A stretch of DNA of 60,208 nucleotides from DASRQK01 sp964401685. Its GTDB lineage: Bacteria; Bacteroidota; Bacteroidia; Sphingobacteriales; Sphingobacteriaceae. Below the pieces are notes generated by a model. The model did not search any database, was not told the origin of the DNA, and was given only the letters and a program-made list of their open reading frames with translations. Location of the stretch: contig CAYNZH010000012.1 in the NCBI GenBank assembly GCA_964401685.1, positions 1 to 60,208 of the forward strand, in the 5' to 3' direction. The position numbers and the translations under genes were made by a program. Below, one piece after another: positions 26,081 through 35,802 of the stretch (positions are counted from its first letter, which is position 1; each line of letters opens with the position of its first letter).

Positions 26081-27702
26081 GAGACGCTTTTATCCGAAAT
26101 TAAACGATTCAACAGAATAATAGGTAATATCCCTATCAGAACAACAACCAGCGATGCATTGGCGGACTCCGCAATTTGCTCGTTTGTCGCCAGATCAAAG
26201 GCTTTTGTGGCCAACGTATGAAAATTGAATGGCCTCAAAATCAACGTGAGTGGCAATTCTTTGATAATATCTACAAAGACTAGGAGCAATCCCGACGCGA
26301 TACTGCTTCGTACCAGGGGCAATTCCACACGCCAAAGCGTCCTCCAGCTGCCAGCACCTAGCATACGGGAAGCCTCGTGAATGTGGACCCCTGTTTTGGC
26401 AAAACCAGAGAAAACTGCCTGATAACCAATAGCCATAAATCGTACCACGTACGCAAAGATCAAGATAAACAATGTTCCGGAGAAAATCAAGGAATTGACC
26501 TCAGAAAATTGTGAAATGAGCCAACGATCGAAATTGACTAAGGGAACGCGGATCCCTATGGCAATCACAGCGCCGGGAATTGCATACCCCAAAACGGCGA
26601 TCGCAGTGATATAATTCAGCCAGGGTAAATTCCTCACTCTATTGGCATACAGCAACATAATCGCGAGTATCATGACAAAAACAGCCGAACCGAATGCAAG
26701 AGAGAAGCTGTTAATCATAAGGGCGATGAATTGAATGTTTATCACCTTGGAGGCGGTGAGGGTCACCCAGTAAATGATTTGAATGAGTGGAAGACAGAAG
26801 CTCACCGCAAGAACCGACCAACAAAGTCCGACGGCAATCCATTTTTTCACACCTGCGAGCCGCTTCCTTAAAGGGGCCTTATGTTGCCCGCTTTTTGAGG
26901 ACCAGGCTCTTTGCCCTCTGTTTCGATATTCGATAAGAAGCAAGATAAGAACTAACGCGATGAGTATCGCCGCCAGGCGAATGCCCGTAGATAAATCTCC
27001 TAAAGAAAACCAAGAGCGAAAAATTCCCGTTGTGAACGTATTGACACCGAAATACTTGACAGTTCCGTAATCGTTTAACACTTCCATCGCTACCAATGCG
27101 AGCCCACCAACTATCGCTGGCCTGGCCATGGGGAGGGCGATGCGCCAAAATGTTTGCCAGGTATTCTTGCCTAATAAAAGCGCTACTTCTTGGAACTCAC
27201 GTGATCGTCTGCTGAAGGAACTCCTCGAAAAAACGTAAACATACGGATACAAGCTGACTGACAACACAAAAATAGCCCCTTGGAGGTTCATAATATCAAA
27301 GATGGGCCCAGTAATCGAAATTCCAAGCTGGTGCCTCAGGAAAGCATGGAAAGGACCCGTATATTCTAAAATTCCCACATACGCGTAGGCCATCATATAC
27401 GCGGGAAACGCCATAGGCAAAATGAGCAACCACTCCATCAATTTCCGACCGGGAAACTGATAAGCGCTTACCAGCCACCCAAGTGACACGCCCAAAATCA
27501 GGGTAAGAATGCATACGCCAAACAACAATAAGGTGGTGTCCAGGACATAGGTCTTGAGTATTGTACTCAAGACGTATTCCCAGGTCGGGCCTGCATCGTC
27601 AAACAAATGAATGACAATGGTAAAGACCGGAGTGGCGACCAGGGCCAGTACAAAAATCGCAACCAAGCTCCAGGAACTCCACCAAAACAGCTTCTTTTTC
27701 AT
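26077..27702 (-). CDS. ABC transporter permease, fused double-domain FbpB type
   Basis: The 541-aa protein has about twelve membrane helices in two homologous halves, each with an ABC-permease EAA-like loop: EVALLLGKNTWQTFWRIALP around residue 170 and HEASRMLGAGSWRTLWRVELP-type sequence around residue 450. This fused form is typical of FbpB/SfuB ferric-iron importers. No periplasmic binding-protein gene is found beside it. It starts 25 bases after dnaX on the same strand. Confidence 0.9.
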   Translation of the reverse strand: MKKKLFWWSSWSLVAIFVLALVATPVFTIVIHLFDDAGPTWEYVLSTILKTYVLDTTLLLFGVCILTLILGVSLGWLVSAYQFPGRKLMEWLLILPMAFPAYMMAYAYVGILEYTGPFHAFLRHQLGISITGPIFDIMNLQGAIFVLSVSLYPYVYVFSRSSFSRRSREFQEVALLLGKNTWQTFWRIALPMARPAIVGGLALVAMEVLNDYGTVKYFGVNTFTTGIFRSWFSLGDLSTGIRLAAILIALVLILLLIEYRNRGQRAWSSKSGQHKAPLRKRLAGVKKWIAVGLCWSVLAVSFCLPLIQIIYWVTLTASKVINIQFIALMINSFSLAFGSAVFVMILAIMLLYANRVRNLPWLNYITAIAVLGYAIPGAVIAIGIRVPLVNFDRWLISQFSEVNSLIFSGTLFILIFAYVVRFMAIGYQAVFSGFAKTGVHIHEASRMLGAGSWRTLWRVELPLVRSSIASGLLLVFVDIIKELPLTLILRPFNFHTLATKAFDLATNEQIAESANASLVVVLIGILPIILLNRLISDKSVS

Positions 27703-27727
27703 GACGACGACCGGGTTTTGGCTGCGC

Positions 27728-29470
27728 TTAGTCCAATCCTAAGTTGAAATCCTGTTGCAAGCGCTCCAGCAGAGGATTTTTAGACAAAAGTGCCTGAAAT
27801 TTTTCCATTGATGTATAGGGCTTTCTAACGATATCTTGTTCGGCCATTCGTGGGACAAGGTCAATTTCGTAATTTTTAAGCGCGCGCCTTAAAGCATTAA
27901 TGATATCGTATTTTTCATTCTGAAGCAGATCAAGCTGAATGGGATTTTCCACCAGTACTTCAATCTTTGCATCATCTAAAAGCTTTGGAGGATTGGCAGT
28001 CAGTAATGTAAAAACACTCTGCTTGTTGAGCTCCTTGTACTCAGTTGCTATTGTATGCCAGACACTCATCATTTCACTCTCGGAAAATTTGCGGCTAGTG
28101 TCTCCAGAAATCAGGGTCGGTAAGTCGTTTTCCGGTGGGGACTCTGGCCCTTGCAAGCCAGGAAGATCTCCGCCCAATCGGGCATCACTCCAACTTCTGG
28201 CGGCCGCCTTCACGGGTATGGTTTCAGTCTGCTGCAGCGGTGTTGTCTCAATCTGCTGCTCTGGTACTGCTTCCGCCTTTCGCTTTGGTTCGGGTTCCGG
28301 GTCTATTTGCCTAAGAGGCTTTTTTTTTTCTGCAACCGGCCGAGAATCTTCAATCGCCCCAGGCTTTAATTGTAAAGCCGCGCGCACATGTCCCATCTTC
28401 AACAAAGCTAGCTCCACTTGGAGTCTAGGATTTTTACTGGCTTTGTATTGAAGTTCGACCTGATTGCCAATATTCAGTACAGAAAGTAGCCACCCGGCGG
28501 GAAAATTCCCCGCTTGCTCCAAATACCGTTTTTGCACCCCTTCACTCAATTCAAGCAGTATAACGGTAGATGGTTCCTTGGCCATCAGCAAGTTGCGAAA
28601 GTGGGTGTTCAGACCCGCGATAAACTGACCACTCTCAAAGCCTTTGGCCATTATTTCATGGAGAACGAGCAAAGCATCCGCAGTTTGCTGGCCATAAAGT
28701 GCTTGGGCAATCTTAAAATAGTAGTCATAGTCGAGTATGCTCAGATTTTCTACAACGGCTTTATAGCTAATGCTTTTCTCCGAAAAACTAGCGATCTGGT
28801 CAAACATGGAAAGTGCATCTCTCAGGCCCCCGTCTGCTTTCTGCGCAATAATATGCAAACCGTCAGTCTCATAACGAACTCCTTCTTTCTCGGCAATCGT
28901 CGCCAGATGCCCTGTCATATCTTCAACCTTGATACGGTTGAAATCGAAAATCTGACAGCGGGAAAGAATAGTCGGAAGAATCTTATGTTTTTCGGTAGTC
29001 GCGAGAATAAAAATCGCATAAGATGGCGGTTCTTCGAGTGTTTTCAAAAAGGCGTTAAAAGCCGATTGTGAGAGCATGTGCACCTCATCAATGATATAAA
29101 TCTTGTACTTCGAAGACTGGGGAGGGATACGAACTTGTTCGATCAGAGTTCGAATATCGTCCACAGAGTTATTGGAGGCCGCATCAAGCTCGTGGATACT
29201 GAATGATGCTCCCTGTGCAAAAGAGCGACAACTCGGACAGGTATCGCAGGCCTCTGTATTGGCATTGATATTTTCACAATTGATGGTCTTTGCCAAAATA
29301 CGGGCACAGGTCGTCTTACCCACACCTCGTGGACCACAAAACAAAAAAGCCTGCGCAAGCTGGTTATTCCGAATTGCGTTTTTAAGTGTGCTGGTTATAT
29401 GTTGCTGACCAACAACAGAGTCAAATGTTGTTGGCCTATATTTTCTAGCAGAAACTATAAAATTATCCAT
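27728..29470 (-). CDS. dnaX: DNA polymerase III subunits gamma/tau
   Basis: DnaX is the ATPase of the clamp loader. The 580-aa protein starts MDNFIVSARKYRP and has Walker A GPRGVGKTTCARI, the zinc module (CDTCPSC with an earlier Cys), Walker B IYIIDEVHMLS, sensor I ATTEKHKILPTILSRCQ and sensor II GGLRDALSMFDQ. A variable Pro/Glu-rich linker (about residues 370-450) leads to a C-terminal tau-like domain. I start at the ATG at 29470; a GTG two codons earlier is possible. It is divergent from the globin gene with 38 bases between starts. Confidence 0.95.
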   Translation of the reverse strand: MDNFIVSARKYRPTTFDSVVGQQHITSTLKNAIRNNQLAQAFLFCGPRGVGKTTCARILAKTINCENINANTEACDTCPSCRSFAQGASFSIHELDAASNNSVDDIRTLIEQVRIPPQSSKYKIYIIDEVHMLSQSAFNAFLKTLEEPPSYAIFILATTEKHKILPTILSRCQIFDFNRIKVEDMTGHLATIAEKEGVRYETDGLHIIAQKADGGLRDALSMFDQIASFSEKSISYKAVVENLSILDYDYYFKIAQALYGQQTADALLVLHEIMAKGFESGQFIAGLNTHFRNLLMAKEPSTVILLELSEGVQKRYLEQAGNFPAGWLLSVLNIGNQVELQYKASKNPRLQVELALLKMGHVRAALQLKPGAIEDSRPVAEKKKPLRQIDPEPEPKRKAEAVPEQQIETTPLQQTETIPVKAAARSWSDARLGGDLPGLQGPESPPENDLPTLISGDTSRKFSESEMMSVWHTIATEYKELNKQSVFTLLTANPPKLLDDAKIEVLVENPIQLDLLQNEKYDIINALRRALKNYEIDLVPRMAEQDIVRKPYTSMEKFQALLSKNPLLERLQQDFNLGLD

Positions 29471-29494
29471 TGCCACGAATATAGTTATTTTTTG

Positions 29495-29502
29495 TATATT
29501 TG
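29495..29502 (+). promoter_or_regulatory. Globin promoter -7 box
   Basis: TATATTTG lies six bases before the ATG at 29509, predicting a leaderless transcript. A TTG at 29470-29472 is 22 bp upstream, slightly far for the -33 element. Confidence 0.5.
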
Positions 29503-29508
29503 ATCGTA

Positions 29509-29904
29509 ATGGATAAAGAAAAAGATATAAAGAGTCTAGACGACATCAAGCTTTTGGTCAATGATTTTTATGCTCAGGTGCAAAAAGATCCATTAATCGG
29601 ACCTATCTTCGACGAAGTCATTCAAGATCAATGGCCTGTCCATCTCAAGAAAATGTATAGCTTTTGGCAGACTTTGCTTCTGGGAGAACGCACTTACGAT
29701 GGAGCTCCATTCCCGCCTCATATGAAATTGCCCATCGAGGGGAAACATTTTGAGCGTTGGATAGCGTTGTTCCATGCGACAGTAGACAGGAATTTTATAG
29801 GGGAAATCGCTGAGGAGGCCAAATGGAGAGCAGATAAGATGGCTGCACTTTTCTTGCATAAGTTGGATCATTTTCGCAATTCACCGCACAAACCTCTGGT
29901 TTAG
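29509..29904 (+). CDS. Group III truncated hemoglobin
   Basis: The 131-aa protein fits group III truncated globins: LLVNDFYAQVQKDPLIGPIF at the N-terminus, the long FWQTLLLGERTYDG stretch typical of group III, and HFERWIALFHATVD carrying the candidate proximal His. It probably binds heme and reacts with oxygen or nitric oxide in the cytoplasm. I start at the ATG at 29509, since an in-frame start nine bases earlier would lie inside the -7 box. rpoN follows on the same strand. Confidence 0.92.
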   Translation: MDKEKDIKSLDDIKLLVNDFYAQVQKDPLIGPIFDEVIQDQWPVHLKKMYSFWQTLLLGERTYDGAPFPPHMKLPIEGKHFERWIALFHATVDRNFIGEIAEEAKWRADKMAALFLHKLDHFRNSPHKPLV

Positions 29905-29931
29905 TTAGTGACTTGATTCAGATTTTTTACG

Positions 29932-29939
29932 TATGTTTG
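29932..29939 (+). promoter_or_regulatory. rpoN promoter -7 box
   Basis: TATGTTTG matches the -7 consensus and ends 14 bases before the chosen rpoN ATG. An upstream in-frame ATG at 29933 lies inside the box, which argues for the later start. Confidence 0.5.
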
Positions 29940-29953
29940 TGAAGGAAATTACT

Positions 29954-31426
29954 ATGCTGAAACAAACATTACAACAGAAGCAACTTCAAAAATTATCGCC
30001 ACAACAGATACAATTTATCAAACTGTTGCAGGTACCTACCGTCGCGCTTGATGCTCGGATCAAGGAGGAGCTAGAGGAAAATCCTGCTTTGGAAGATATC
30101 AGTTTAGTCAATATGGATGATCCGGTCGACGACTATCCCGACAACGATCCAGATGAAGATCGTTTCAATTCGGAGGAAATCAAGACAGAAGCTGATGAAT
30201 TTAATGTAGACGATTATTTACAGGCAGACGACACTCCCGATTACAGTGGCATATCCAATAGTCCCGACGATGAGGAGGACAGAAAAGAACGCCCCATTGC
30301 GATACAGAATTCTTTGTTTGAGATACTAAACCAACAACTGGGTTTATTGGACCTTTCCGAAAAACAAGAGCAGATCGGCAAGCAAATTATAGGGAGTTTG
30401 GATGACGATGGATATCTCCGTCGACCCATCATGTCACTAATTGATGATCTGGCCTTTTCACAGAATATTATCGCCGAGGAGCATGAGGTCGAGGACGTGC
30501 TAGGTATTGTACAACGCTTTCATCCTCCTGGGATTGCAGCGCGTGACCTCCAAGAATGCTTACTTATACAACTGCGCTTGAAAATGGGCGACAATCCGGC
30601 CATAGAAAAAGCGATTGAGATCATTGAAAACTACTTGGATGAGTTCATCAAAAAACACTACGACAAGCTTGAGAGATCGCTGGGTATTGATTCTCAGGAG
30701 TTAAAAGAAATCATTGCGGAAATCTTAAAACTCAATCCAAAGCCGGGCGATTCGGACGTTGTGACCGAAAAACAGATGCAGGTAATCCCCGATTTTCACA
30801 TCACTAATAATGATGGTGTGCTGCATTTAACCTTAAATTCCAGGAACGCCCCTGAACTACGAGTGAGTCGCTCCTATCAGGAAATGTTTGACCATTACGA
30901 CAAATCCGCTCAAAAGAACAAAAAAATGAAGGAAGCTGTCCAGTTTGTCAAGCAAAAATTGGATTCTGCGAAATGGTTTATAGATGCGATCAAACAAAGG
31001 CAGCAAACGCTGCTCAGGACTATGAACGCTATCATGAACTACCAATACGAGTTTTTCCTGACCAACGATGAGCGGAAGCTCAAACCGATGATCCTAAAGG
31101 ATATAGCTGACCGGATAGGGATGGATATTTCTACGGTTTCACGTGTAGCCAATTCTAAATACGTTCAAACAGAATTTGGGACATTCCTCTTGAAGTCCTT
31201 TTTCTCAGAAGCTATACAAACCGATAGCGGAGAGGAAGTTTCCAACAAGGAAGTCAAAAAAATTCTGGAAGAGTGTATTGCAAATGAAAACAAAAGAAAG
31301 CCACTGGCGGACGAAAAATTAACAGAAATATTGAAAGAAAAGGGGTATACCATCGCCAGAAGGACTGTCGCAAAATACCGGGAAGCCATGAATATCCCAG
31401 TAGCCCGCTTGCGTAAGGAGCTGTAA
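29954..31426 (+). CDS. rpoN: RNA polymerase sigma-54 factor
   Basis: The 490-aa protein has region I (MLKQTLQQKQLQKLSPQQIQ and ELEENPAL), an acidic region II, the core-binding domain, the helix-turn-helix (KDIADRIGMDISTVSRVANSK split over about residues 380-400) and the RpoN box ARRTVAKYRE near the C-terminus. Sigma-54 recognises -24/-12 promoters and needs AAA+ activators; none is encoded in this window. The start at 29954 gives the canonical family N-terminus and clears the promoter box. Confidence 0.96.
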   Translation: MLKQTLQQKQLQKLSPQQIQFIKLLQVPTVALDARIKEELEENPALEDISLVNMDDPVDDYPDNDPDEDRFNSEEIKTEADEFNVDDYLQADDTPDYSGISNSPDDEEDRKERPIAIQNSLFEILNQQLGLLDLSEKQEQIGKQIIGSLDDDGYLRRPIMSLIDDLAFSQNIIAEEHEVEDVLGIVQRFHPPGIAARDLQECLLIQLRLKMGDNPAIEKAIEIIENYLDEFIKKHYDKLERSLGIDSQELKEIIAEILKLNPKPGDSDVVTEKQMQVIPDFHITNNDGVLHLTLNSRNAPELRVSRSYQEMFDHYDKSAQKNKKMKEAVQFVKQKLDSAKWFIDAIKQRQQTLLRTMNAIMNYQYEFFLTNDERKLKPMILKDIADRIGMDISTVSRVANSKYVQTEFGTFLLKSFFSEAIQTDSGEEVSNKEVKKILEECIANENKRKPLADEKLTEILKEKGYTIARRTVAKYREAMNIPVARLRKEL

Positions 31427-31455
31427 TAAAACGTCCAACACATTTTAAATACGTA

Positions 31456-32658
31456 ATGAAAGTAAAACTAAGTTTATTGGTTCTATTGTTAATGGCTACT
31501 ACGCATCTCGCCGTCGCCCAAATCGAAAGAGACGACCGGGCAACCATCAATAATTTCAAAGGAATACAATATACCAGCGAGGACTCGACCTTTTACATCA
31601 ACTTTCGCTTTAGGATGCAAAGCAGGCTCAAATACAATTCCGTTGCTGGAAACGATCTTGCTGTCGATGAATTTGAGGCAAGAGTGAGGCGATTGCGATT
31701 GAGAATGGACGGCTACCTGTACGATCCAAAAATTTCTTACAGTATTCAGCTGGCGTTCACGCGTGGAGATCAGGACACAGAGGATACGGGGATTGCCAAC
31801 ATTGTCCGGGATGCAGTGGTGTTCTATAACTTTACGGACAATTTTTACGTGTCATTCGGACTCAATAAACTGCCGGGCAATCGCCAGCGAGTCAATTCTT
31901 CAGGCTCCCTGCAGTTTGCAGATCGATCGCTGGTAAATTCCACCTTTAATGTTGATCGGGATTTCGGTATCAAGGCCTATTTTTCTCCGACATTGGGTGA
32001 GCTGCCAATCAATCTAGCGGCTGCAATCACGACCGGTGAAGGGAGGGTTGCAAACGGCACCGATGAAGGTCTTGCCTACACGGGACGAGCCGAAATACTT
32101 CCTTTGGGCGAATTTACCAATGGAGGAGACTATTCGGAGGGCGATCTGGAGCGAGAGCCTACTCCCAAGCTGTCACTAGGCGGCGGATATAGCTACAATG
32201 ACCGTACCATGCGGTCCAGAGGGCAGACAGGCAAATACCTGCACAACCCGCTGACGTTGAAAACTACATTTTTCGATTTGATCTTTAAGTACAGGGGTTG
32301 GGCGTATCAAGCCGAATTTATGCGTTTAGATGTGGATGATCCGATTACCATAAAAGCAGAAGAAACTCCGATTTACGCCTATAAAGGACGAGGACTGAAT
32401 CAGCAGCTCAGCTATTTGATCAGCGATCGCGAAGGTTATGAAGTTGCTGGTCGTTACACCCGCGTTATACCGCACCAGGATATAGCTGCCTTCGAAAAGG
32501 AAACCGAAATCGTGGAATTGGGCCTGACCAAGTATTTTAGGGCACACAGATTGAAGTTGCAACTAAACGGAAATTATACTGTAAAGGAAAATCGCTTCCA
32601 TCCATCGAATCCTGGAAATCAATGGGGAGCTACTTTCCAGGTAGAATTGGGAATTTAA
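31456..32658 (+). CDS. OprO/OprP-type outer membrane porin
   Basis: The 400-aa protein has a signal peptide cut after about AVAQ and a series of amphipathic beta strands. Motifs of the phosphate-selective porin O/P family are visible: FRMQSRLKYNS, EARVRRLRLRMDGYLYDPKI, YVSFGLNKLPGNRQR and a terminal aromatic/hydrophobic strand ending VELGI. It should form a 16-strand trimeric porin; in Bacteroidota the ligand is often not phosphate. It lies 29 bases after rpoN and 12 bases before lpxB. Confidence 0.88.
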   Translation: MKVKLSLLVLLLMATTHLAVAQIERDDRATINNFKGIQYTSEDSTFYINFRFRMQSRLKYNSVAGNDLAVDEFEARVRRLRLRMDGYLYDPKISYSIQLAFTRGDQDTEDTGIANIVRDAVVFYNFTDNFYVSFGLNKLPGNRQRVNSSGSLQFADRSLVNSTFNVDRDFGIKAYFSPTLGELPINLAAAITTGEGRVANGTDEGLAYTGRAEILPLGEFTNGGDYSEGDLEREPTPKLSLGGGYSYNDRTMRSRGQTGKYLHNPLTLKTTFFDLIFKYRGWAYQAEFMRLDVDDPITIKAEETPIYAYKGRGLNQQLSYLISDREGYEVAGRYTRVIPHQDIAAFEKETEIVELGLTKYFRAHRLKLQLNGNYTVKENRFHPSNPGNQWGATFQVELGI

Positions 32659-32670
32659 ACTTGATCTAGA

Positions 32671-33792
32671 ATGAAATATTTTATCATTGCGGGGGAAACA
32701 TCTGGGGATCTGCACGGCGCCCACTTGATAAATGCCTTAAAAACAGAGGATCCAGATGCCCAGTTTACGATTGTCGGTGGCGATGAAATGCAAAAATCTT
32801 CAGGTATGACGCCGCTCCTGCACACTTCAGAGCTTGCATTCATGGGATTCGTGGAGGTGATCGCAAACATCCAGGTCATCCGAAAAAACCTGAAATTGGT
32901 CAAAAATGCGATTCTCGAAAATCAGCCCGATACAGTGATCCTGATTGATTATCCTGGATTTAACATGAGAATCGCTCAATTTGCCAAGAAAATCGGACTG
33001 AAAGTTTGCTACTATATTTCTCCCAAGATTTGGGCATGGAACCAGAAGAGAGCGATCAAAATACGCAAATACGTCGACAAAATGTACTGTATTTTGCCCT
33101 TCGAAAAGGTATTCTACAAGAAGTGGGGCATGGAGGTCGAGTACGTAGGAAATCCGTTGCTGGATGTGGTCCAAAACCATAATTTTAATCCAAATTTTCG
33201 CCAAAATAATCAGTTGAGCGATCGACCTATTATCGCTCTGTTGCCGGGGAGCCGAAAAATGGAGATACAAAATCTCCTGCCGGTGATGGCCGATCTACAG
33301 TTTTTGTTCCCCCTGCACCAGTTTGTGGTCGCGGGTGCGCCAAATTTGCCTGAATCCTTTTATTCGCAATATTTAAAAGGGCAAAATTTCAGGATCGTTT
33401 ACGGAGCAACCTACGATCTGCTAAAGTCTGCAGAAGCAGCCGTCATTACGAGCGGGACCGCGACCTTGGAAGCGGCTTTGCTGCGTGTTCCTCAAGTGGT
33501 GGTGTACAGAGCTAATCCCCTGTCAGTGGCCATAGCCAGGGCATTGATTCAAGTACGCTTTATTGCACTCCCCAACCTCATTACCAACATGCTGGCAGTA
33601 CGGGAACTGATTCAAAAAAACTGCACGACCATCACGATTGCTGACGAACTCGATCTCTTGATCAACGATCAAGAATACAGAGACAATATTTATGAAAATT
33701 ACGATATTCTCAGTAAACGCATGGGCGAACCTGGGGCTGCGCGCAGAACAGCAGCATCCATAGTCAAATTCCTCAGCGAAAAGGGTGGATAG
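32671..33792 (+). CDS. lpxB: Lipid-A-disaccharide synthase
   Basis: LpxB joins UDP-2,3-diacylglucosamine and lipid X to make the lipid A disaccharide at the inner membrane. The 373-aa product is a GT19 enzyme with AGETSGDLHGAHL, DYPGFNMRIA, YYISPKIWAWNQKR, LLPGSRKMEI and TSGTATLEAALL. This confirms a Gram-negative outer membrane. It is followed by a promoter for queA. Confidence 0.96.
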   Translation: MKYFIIAGETSGDLHGAHLINALKTEDPDAQFTIVGGDEMQKSSGMTPLLHTSELAFMGFVEVIANIQVIRKNLKLVKNAILENQPDTVILIDYPGFNMRIAQFAKKIGLKVCYYISPKIWAWNQKRAIKIRKYVDKMYCILPFEKVFYKKWGMEVEYVGNPLLDVVQNHNFNPNFRQNNQLSDRPIIALLPGSRKMEIQNLLPVMADLQFLFPLHQFVVAGAPNLPESFYSQYLKGQNFRIVYGATYDLLKSAEAAVITSGTATLEAALLRVPQVVVYRANPLSVAIARALIQVRFIALPNLITNMLAVRELIQKNCTTITIADELDLLINDQEYRDNIYENYDILSKRMGEPGAARRTAASIVKFLSEKGG

Positions 33793-33819
33793 CGCCTTCT
33801 TTATGCCGTTTATTTTTCG

Positions 33820-33827
33820 TATATTTG
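33820..33827 (+). promoter_or_regulatory. queA promoter -7 box
   Basis: TATATTTG lies 24 bases before the queA ATG. No clear TTG at the -33 position is seen. Confidence 0.5.
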
Positions 33828-33851
33828 CGCGTTAATTTAAGCATTGTCACT

Positions 33852-34901
33852 ATGAAGTTATCCCAGTTTAAATTCGATTTACCCGAGTCCCTTATTGCCT
33901 ACGAACCTGTAGAAAACCGGGACGAATCCCGATTGATGGTTCTCCACAAGGATACTGGAAAAATCGAGCATAAAATATTCAAAGACATTCTGAATTATTT
34001 CGATGATAAGGATGTCATGATTCTAAACAATACAAAGGTGTTCCCGGCCAGATTGTATGGAAACAAGGAAAAAACAGGCGCCACTATCGAGGTGTTCCTA
34101 TTGCGCGAACTAAATAGGGAGCTGAGGCTGTGGGATGTCTTGGTCGATCCGGCCCGCAAAATCCGCGTTGGGAACAAGCTCTATTTCGGCGAAAATGATC
34201 TTCTGGTCGCTGAGGTAGTAGACAATACCACTTCAAGGGGCCGAACTATCCGTTTCCTGTTTGACGGGACGGACGATGAATTCCGCAAAAACATTGAAAT
34301 CCTGGGCGAGACACCTCTTCCAAAGTACATCAAAAGAAGAGCGACCCCTGAGGACAAATTCCGTTATCAGACCATTTTTGCGAAGCACGAAGGCGCAGTG
34401 GCTGCTCCAACCGCAGGATTGCACTTCAGCCGCGAACTCATGAAAAGGCTGGAGCTAAAAGGTGTGGAATTTGCGGAAGTCACCTTGCACGTAGGATTGG
34501 GCACGTTCAGAACAGTAGAAGTCGAAGATCTGACCAAGCATAAAATGGATTCTGAGCAGTTTATTGTCCCCGAAGAAGCGGTTAAAACCGTCAATAAGGC
34601 GATCGAAGAAAAGCGACGGGTGTGTTCGGTAGGAACGACATCCATGCGAGCGATAGAATCTGCCGTCTCTGCGGACCGACGCTTGAAACCAGCGAATGAC
34701 TGGACGAGCAAGTTTATCTATCCACCCTACGAATTTAGCATTGCTAATTCAATGGTAACGAACTTCCACACACCGGAGTCTACCCTACTCGTAATGGTTG
34801 CCGCATTTGGGGGGTACGACAACGTGATGAATGCGTATGAACAGGCACTCAAAGAAAAGTATCGTTTTTATAGCTATGGCGATGCGATGCTGATCATCTA
34901 G
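33852..34901 (+). CDS. queA: tRNA preQ1(34) S-adenosylmethionine ribosyltransferase-isomerase
   Basis: QueA transfers the ribosyl part of SAM to preQ1 in tRNA to make epoxyqueuosine. The 349-aa product has MKLSQFKFDLPESLIA, NNTKVFPARL, AAPTAGLHF, EVTLHVGLGTFRTVE and GTTSMRAIES. I start at the ATG at 33852 because this gives the canonical N-terminus; an in-frame ATG at 33825 lies in the promoter box. ispD starts 3 bases after the stop, so both are co-transcribed. Confidence 0.96.
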   Translation: MKLSQFKFDLPESLIAYEPVENRDESRLMVLHKDTGKIEHKIFKDILNYFDDKDVMILNNTKVFPARLYGNKEKTGATIEVFLLRELNRELRLWDVLVDPARKIRVGNKLYFGENDLLVAEVVDNTTSRGRTIRFLFDGTDDEFRKNIEILGETPLPKYIKRRATPEDKFRYQTIFAKHEGAVAAPTAGLHFSRELMKRLELKGVEFAEVTLHVGLGTFRTVEVEDLTKHKMDSEQFIVPEEAVKTVNKAIEEKRRVCSVGTTSMRAIESAVSADRRLKPANDWTSKFIYPPYEFSIANSMVTNFHTPESTLLVMVAAFGGYDNVMNAYEQALKEKYRFYSYGDAMLII

Positions 34902-34904
34902 ATT

Positions 34905-35624
34905 ATGTCGGGCTTTCATCATATTGCTGTTATCGTTGCTGGTGGCAGAGGGTTGCGCATGAACAATCCGTTGCCGAAGCAATTTTTGCTTTTAAATAAT
35001 ATCCCGGTGTTGATGCACACCATACATGCATTCCATCGTTCCGAAAGCAAAGCGGATTTAATCGTTTGTCTTCCGGAGGATCAGCACGATTACTGGATGG
35101 ATCTTTGCTATAAATATAAGTTTCATGTGCCGCATTTTATTGCTAGCGCAGGGGAAAGCAGATTTCAATCAGTCAAGTCTGGCCTTAAATTCATTCAGGA
35201 GAATCCCAAATGGTCCGGAGACATTGCAAAAAACAGTGAAAAGTACCTAATTTCTATTCACGACGGTGTTAGGCCGCTAGTCAGCAGCGAATTGATTGAC
35301 CTGAGTTTTAGACAGGCAGCATTACATCGAGCGGTAGTACCAGGATTGCCTTCCAATGAAGCTATACGCATCTTGAATCCCGATCGCAGTAGCTCGTCAA
35401 TAGAACGAGATAGGGTAATCCGGGTACAAACGCCTCAAGTGTTTAGCGCTGACATTCTTCTGCGGGCGTATGCCAAGGAAGAGCGACCAAGCTTTACAGA
35501 TGATGCGTCTGTCGTTGAATTAAGTGGGTTCCCGATCACGATCTTTGAGGGGGAACCCACTAACATCAAGATTACCCACGCTCAAGACTTAAACATCGCC
35601 ATGATGTACTTACAAAAAGACTAG
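34905..35624 (+). CDS. ispD: 2-C-methyl-D-erythritol 4-phosphate cytidylyltransferase
   Basis: IspD activates MEP with CTP in the non-mevalonate isoprenoid pathway. The 239-aa product has the nucleotide-binding VIVAGGRGLRMNNPLPKQF, then HDGVRPLV and VQTPQVFS and the late GEPTNIKITHAQDL. The genes queA and ispD form a two-gene unit. The next gene is on the other strand. Confidence 0.95.
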   Translation: MSGFHHIAVIVAGGRGLRMNNPLPKQFLLLNNIPVLMHTIHAFHRSESKADLIVCLPEDQHDYWMDLCYKYKFHVPHFIASAGESRFQSVKSGLKFIQENPKWSGDIAKNSEKYLISIHDGVRPLVSSELIDLSFRQAALHRAVVPGLPSNEAIRILNPDRSSSSIERDRVIRVQTPQVFSADILLRAYAKEERPSFTDDASVVELSGFPITIFEGEPTNIKITHAQDLNIAMMYLQKD

Positions 35625-35626
35625 CC

Positions 35627-35779
35627 TTAAGCGGCGCTCCTGATCACTCTTAATAGAACTGCGACTACTGCAATCACCAACAGGATATGAATGATCCCAC
35701 CGGTATAAAAATTTCCAAAAAAGCTGATTGCCCAAATAATCACGAGGATGACGGCAATAACGTACAATAAATTTCCCAT
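35627..35779 (-). CDS. Lmo0937-family 50-aa membrane protein
   Basis: The minus strand encodes MGNLLYVIAVILVIIWAISF followed by a FGNFYTGGIIHILLVIAVVAVLL-like second helix (residues 21-43) and a basic end. Two membrane helices joined by a Gly-rich turn, with total length 50 residues, match the Lmo0937 family, common in Bacteroidota and often stress-induced. The start follows a T-poor, A-rich region with no Shine-Dalgarno site, normal for the phylum. Its function is unknown. Confidence 0.85.
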   Translation of the reverse strand: MGNLLYVIAVILVIIWAISFFGNFYTGGIIHILLVIAVVAVLLRVIRSAA

Positions 35780-35802
35780 AACAATTTTTTAAATTAAGTT
35801 AA

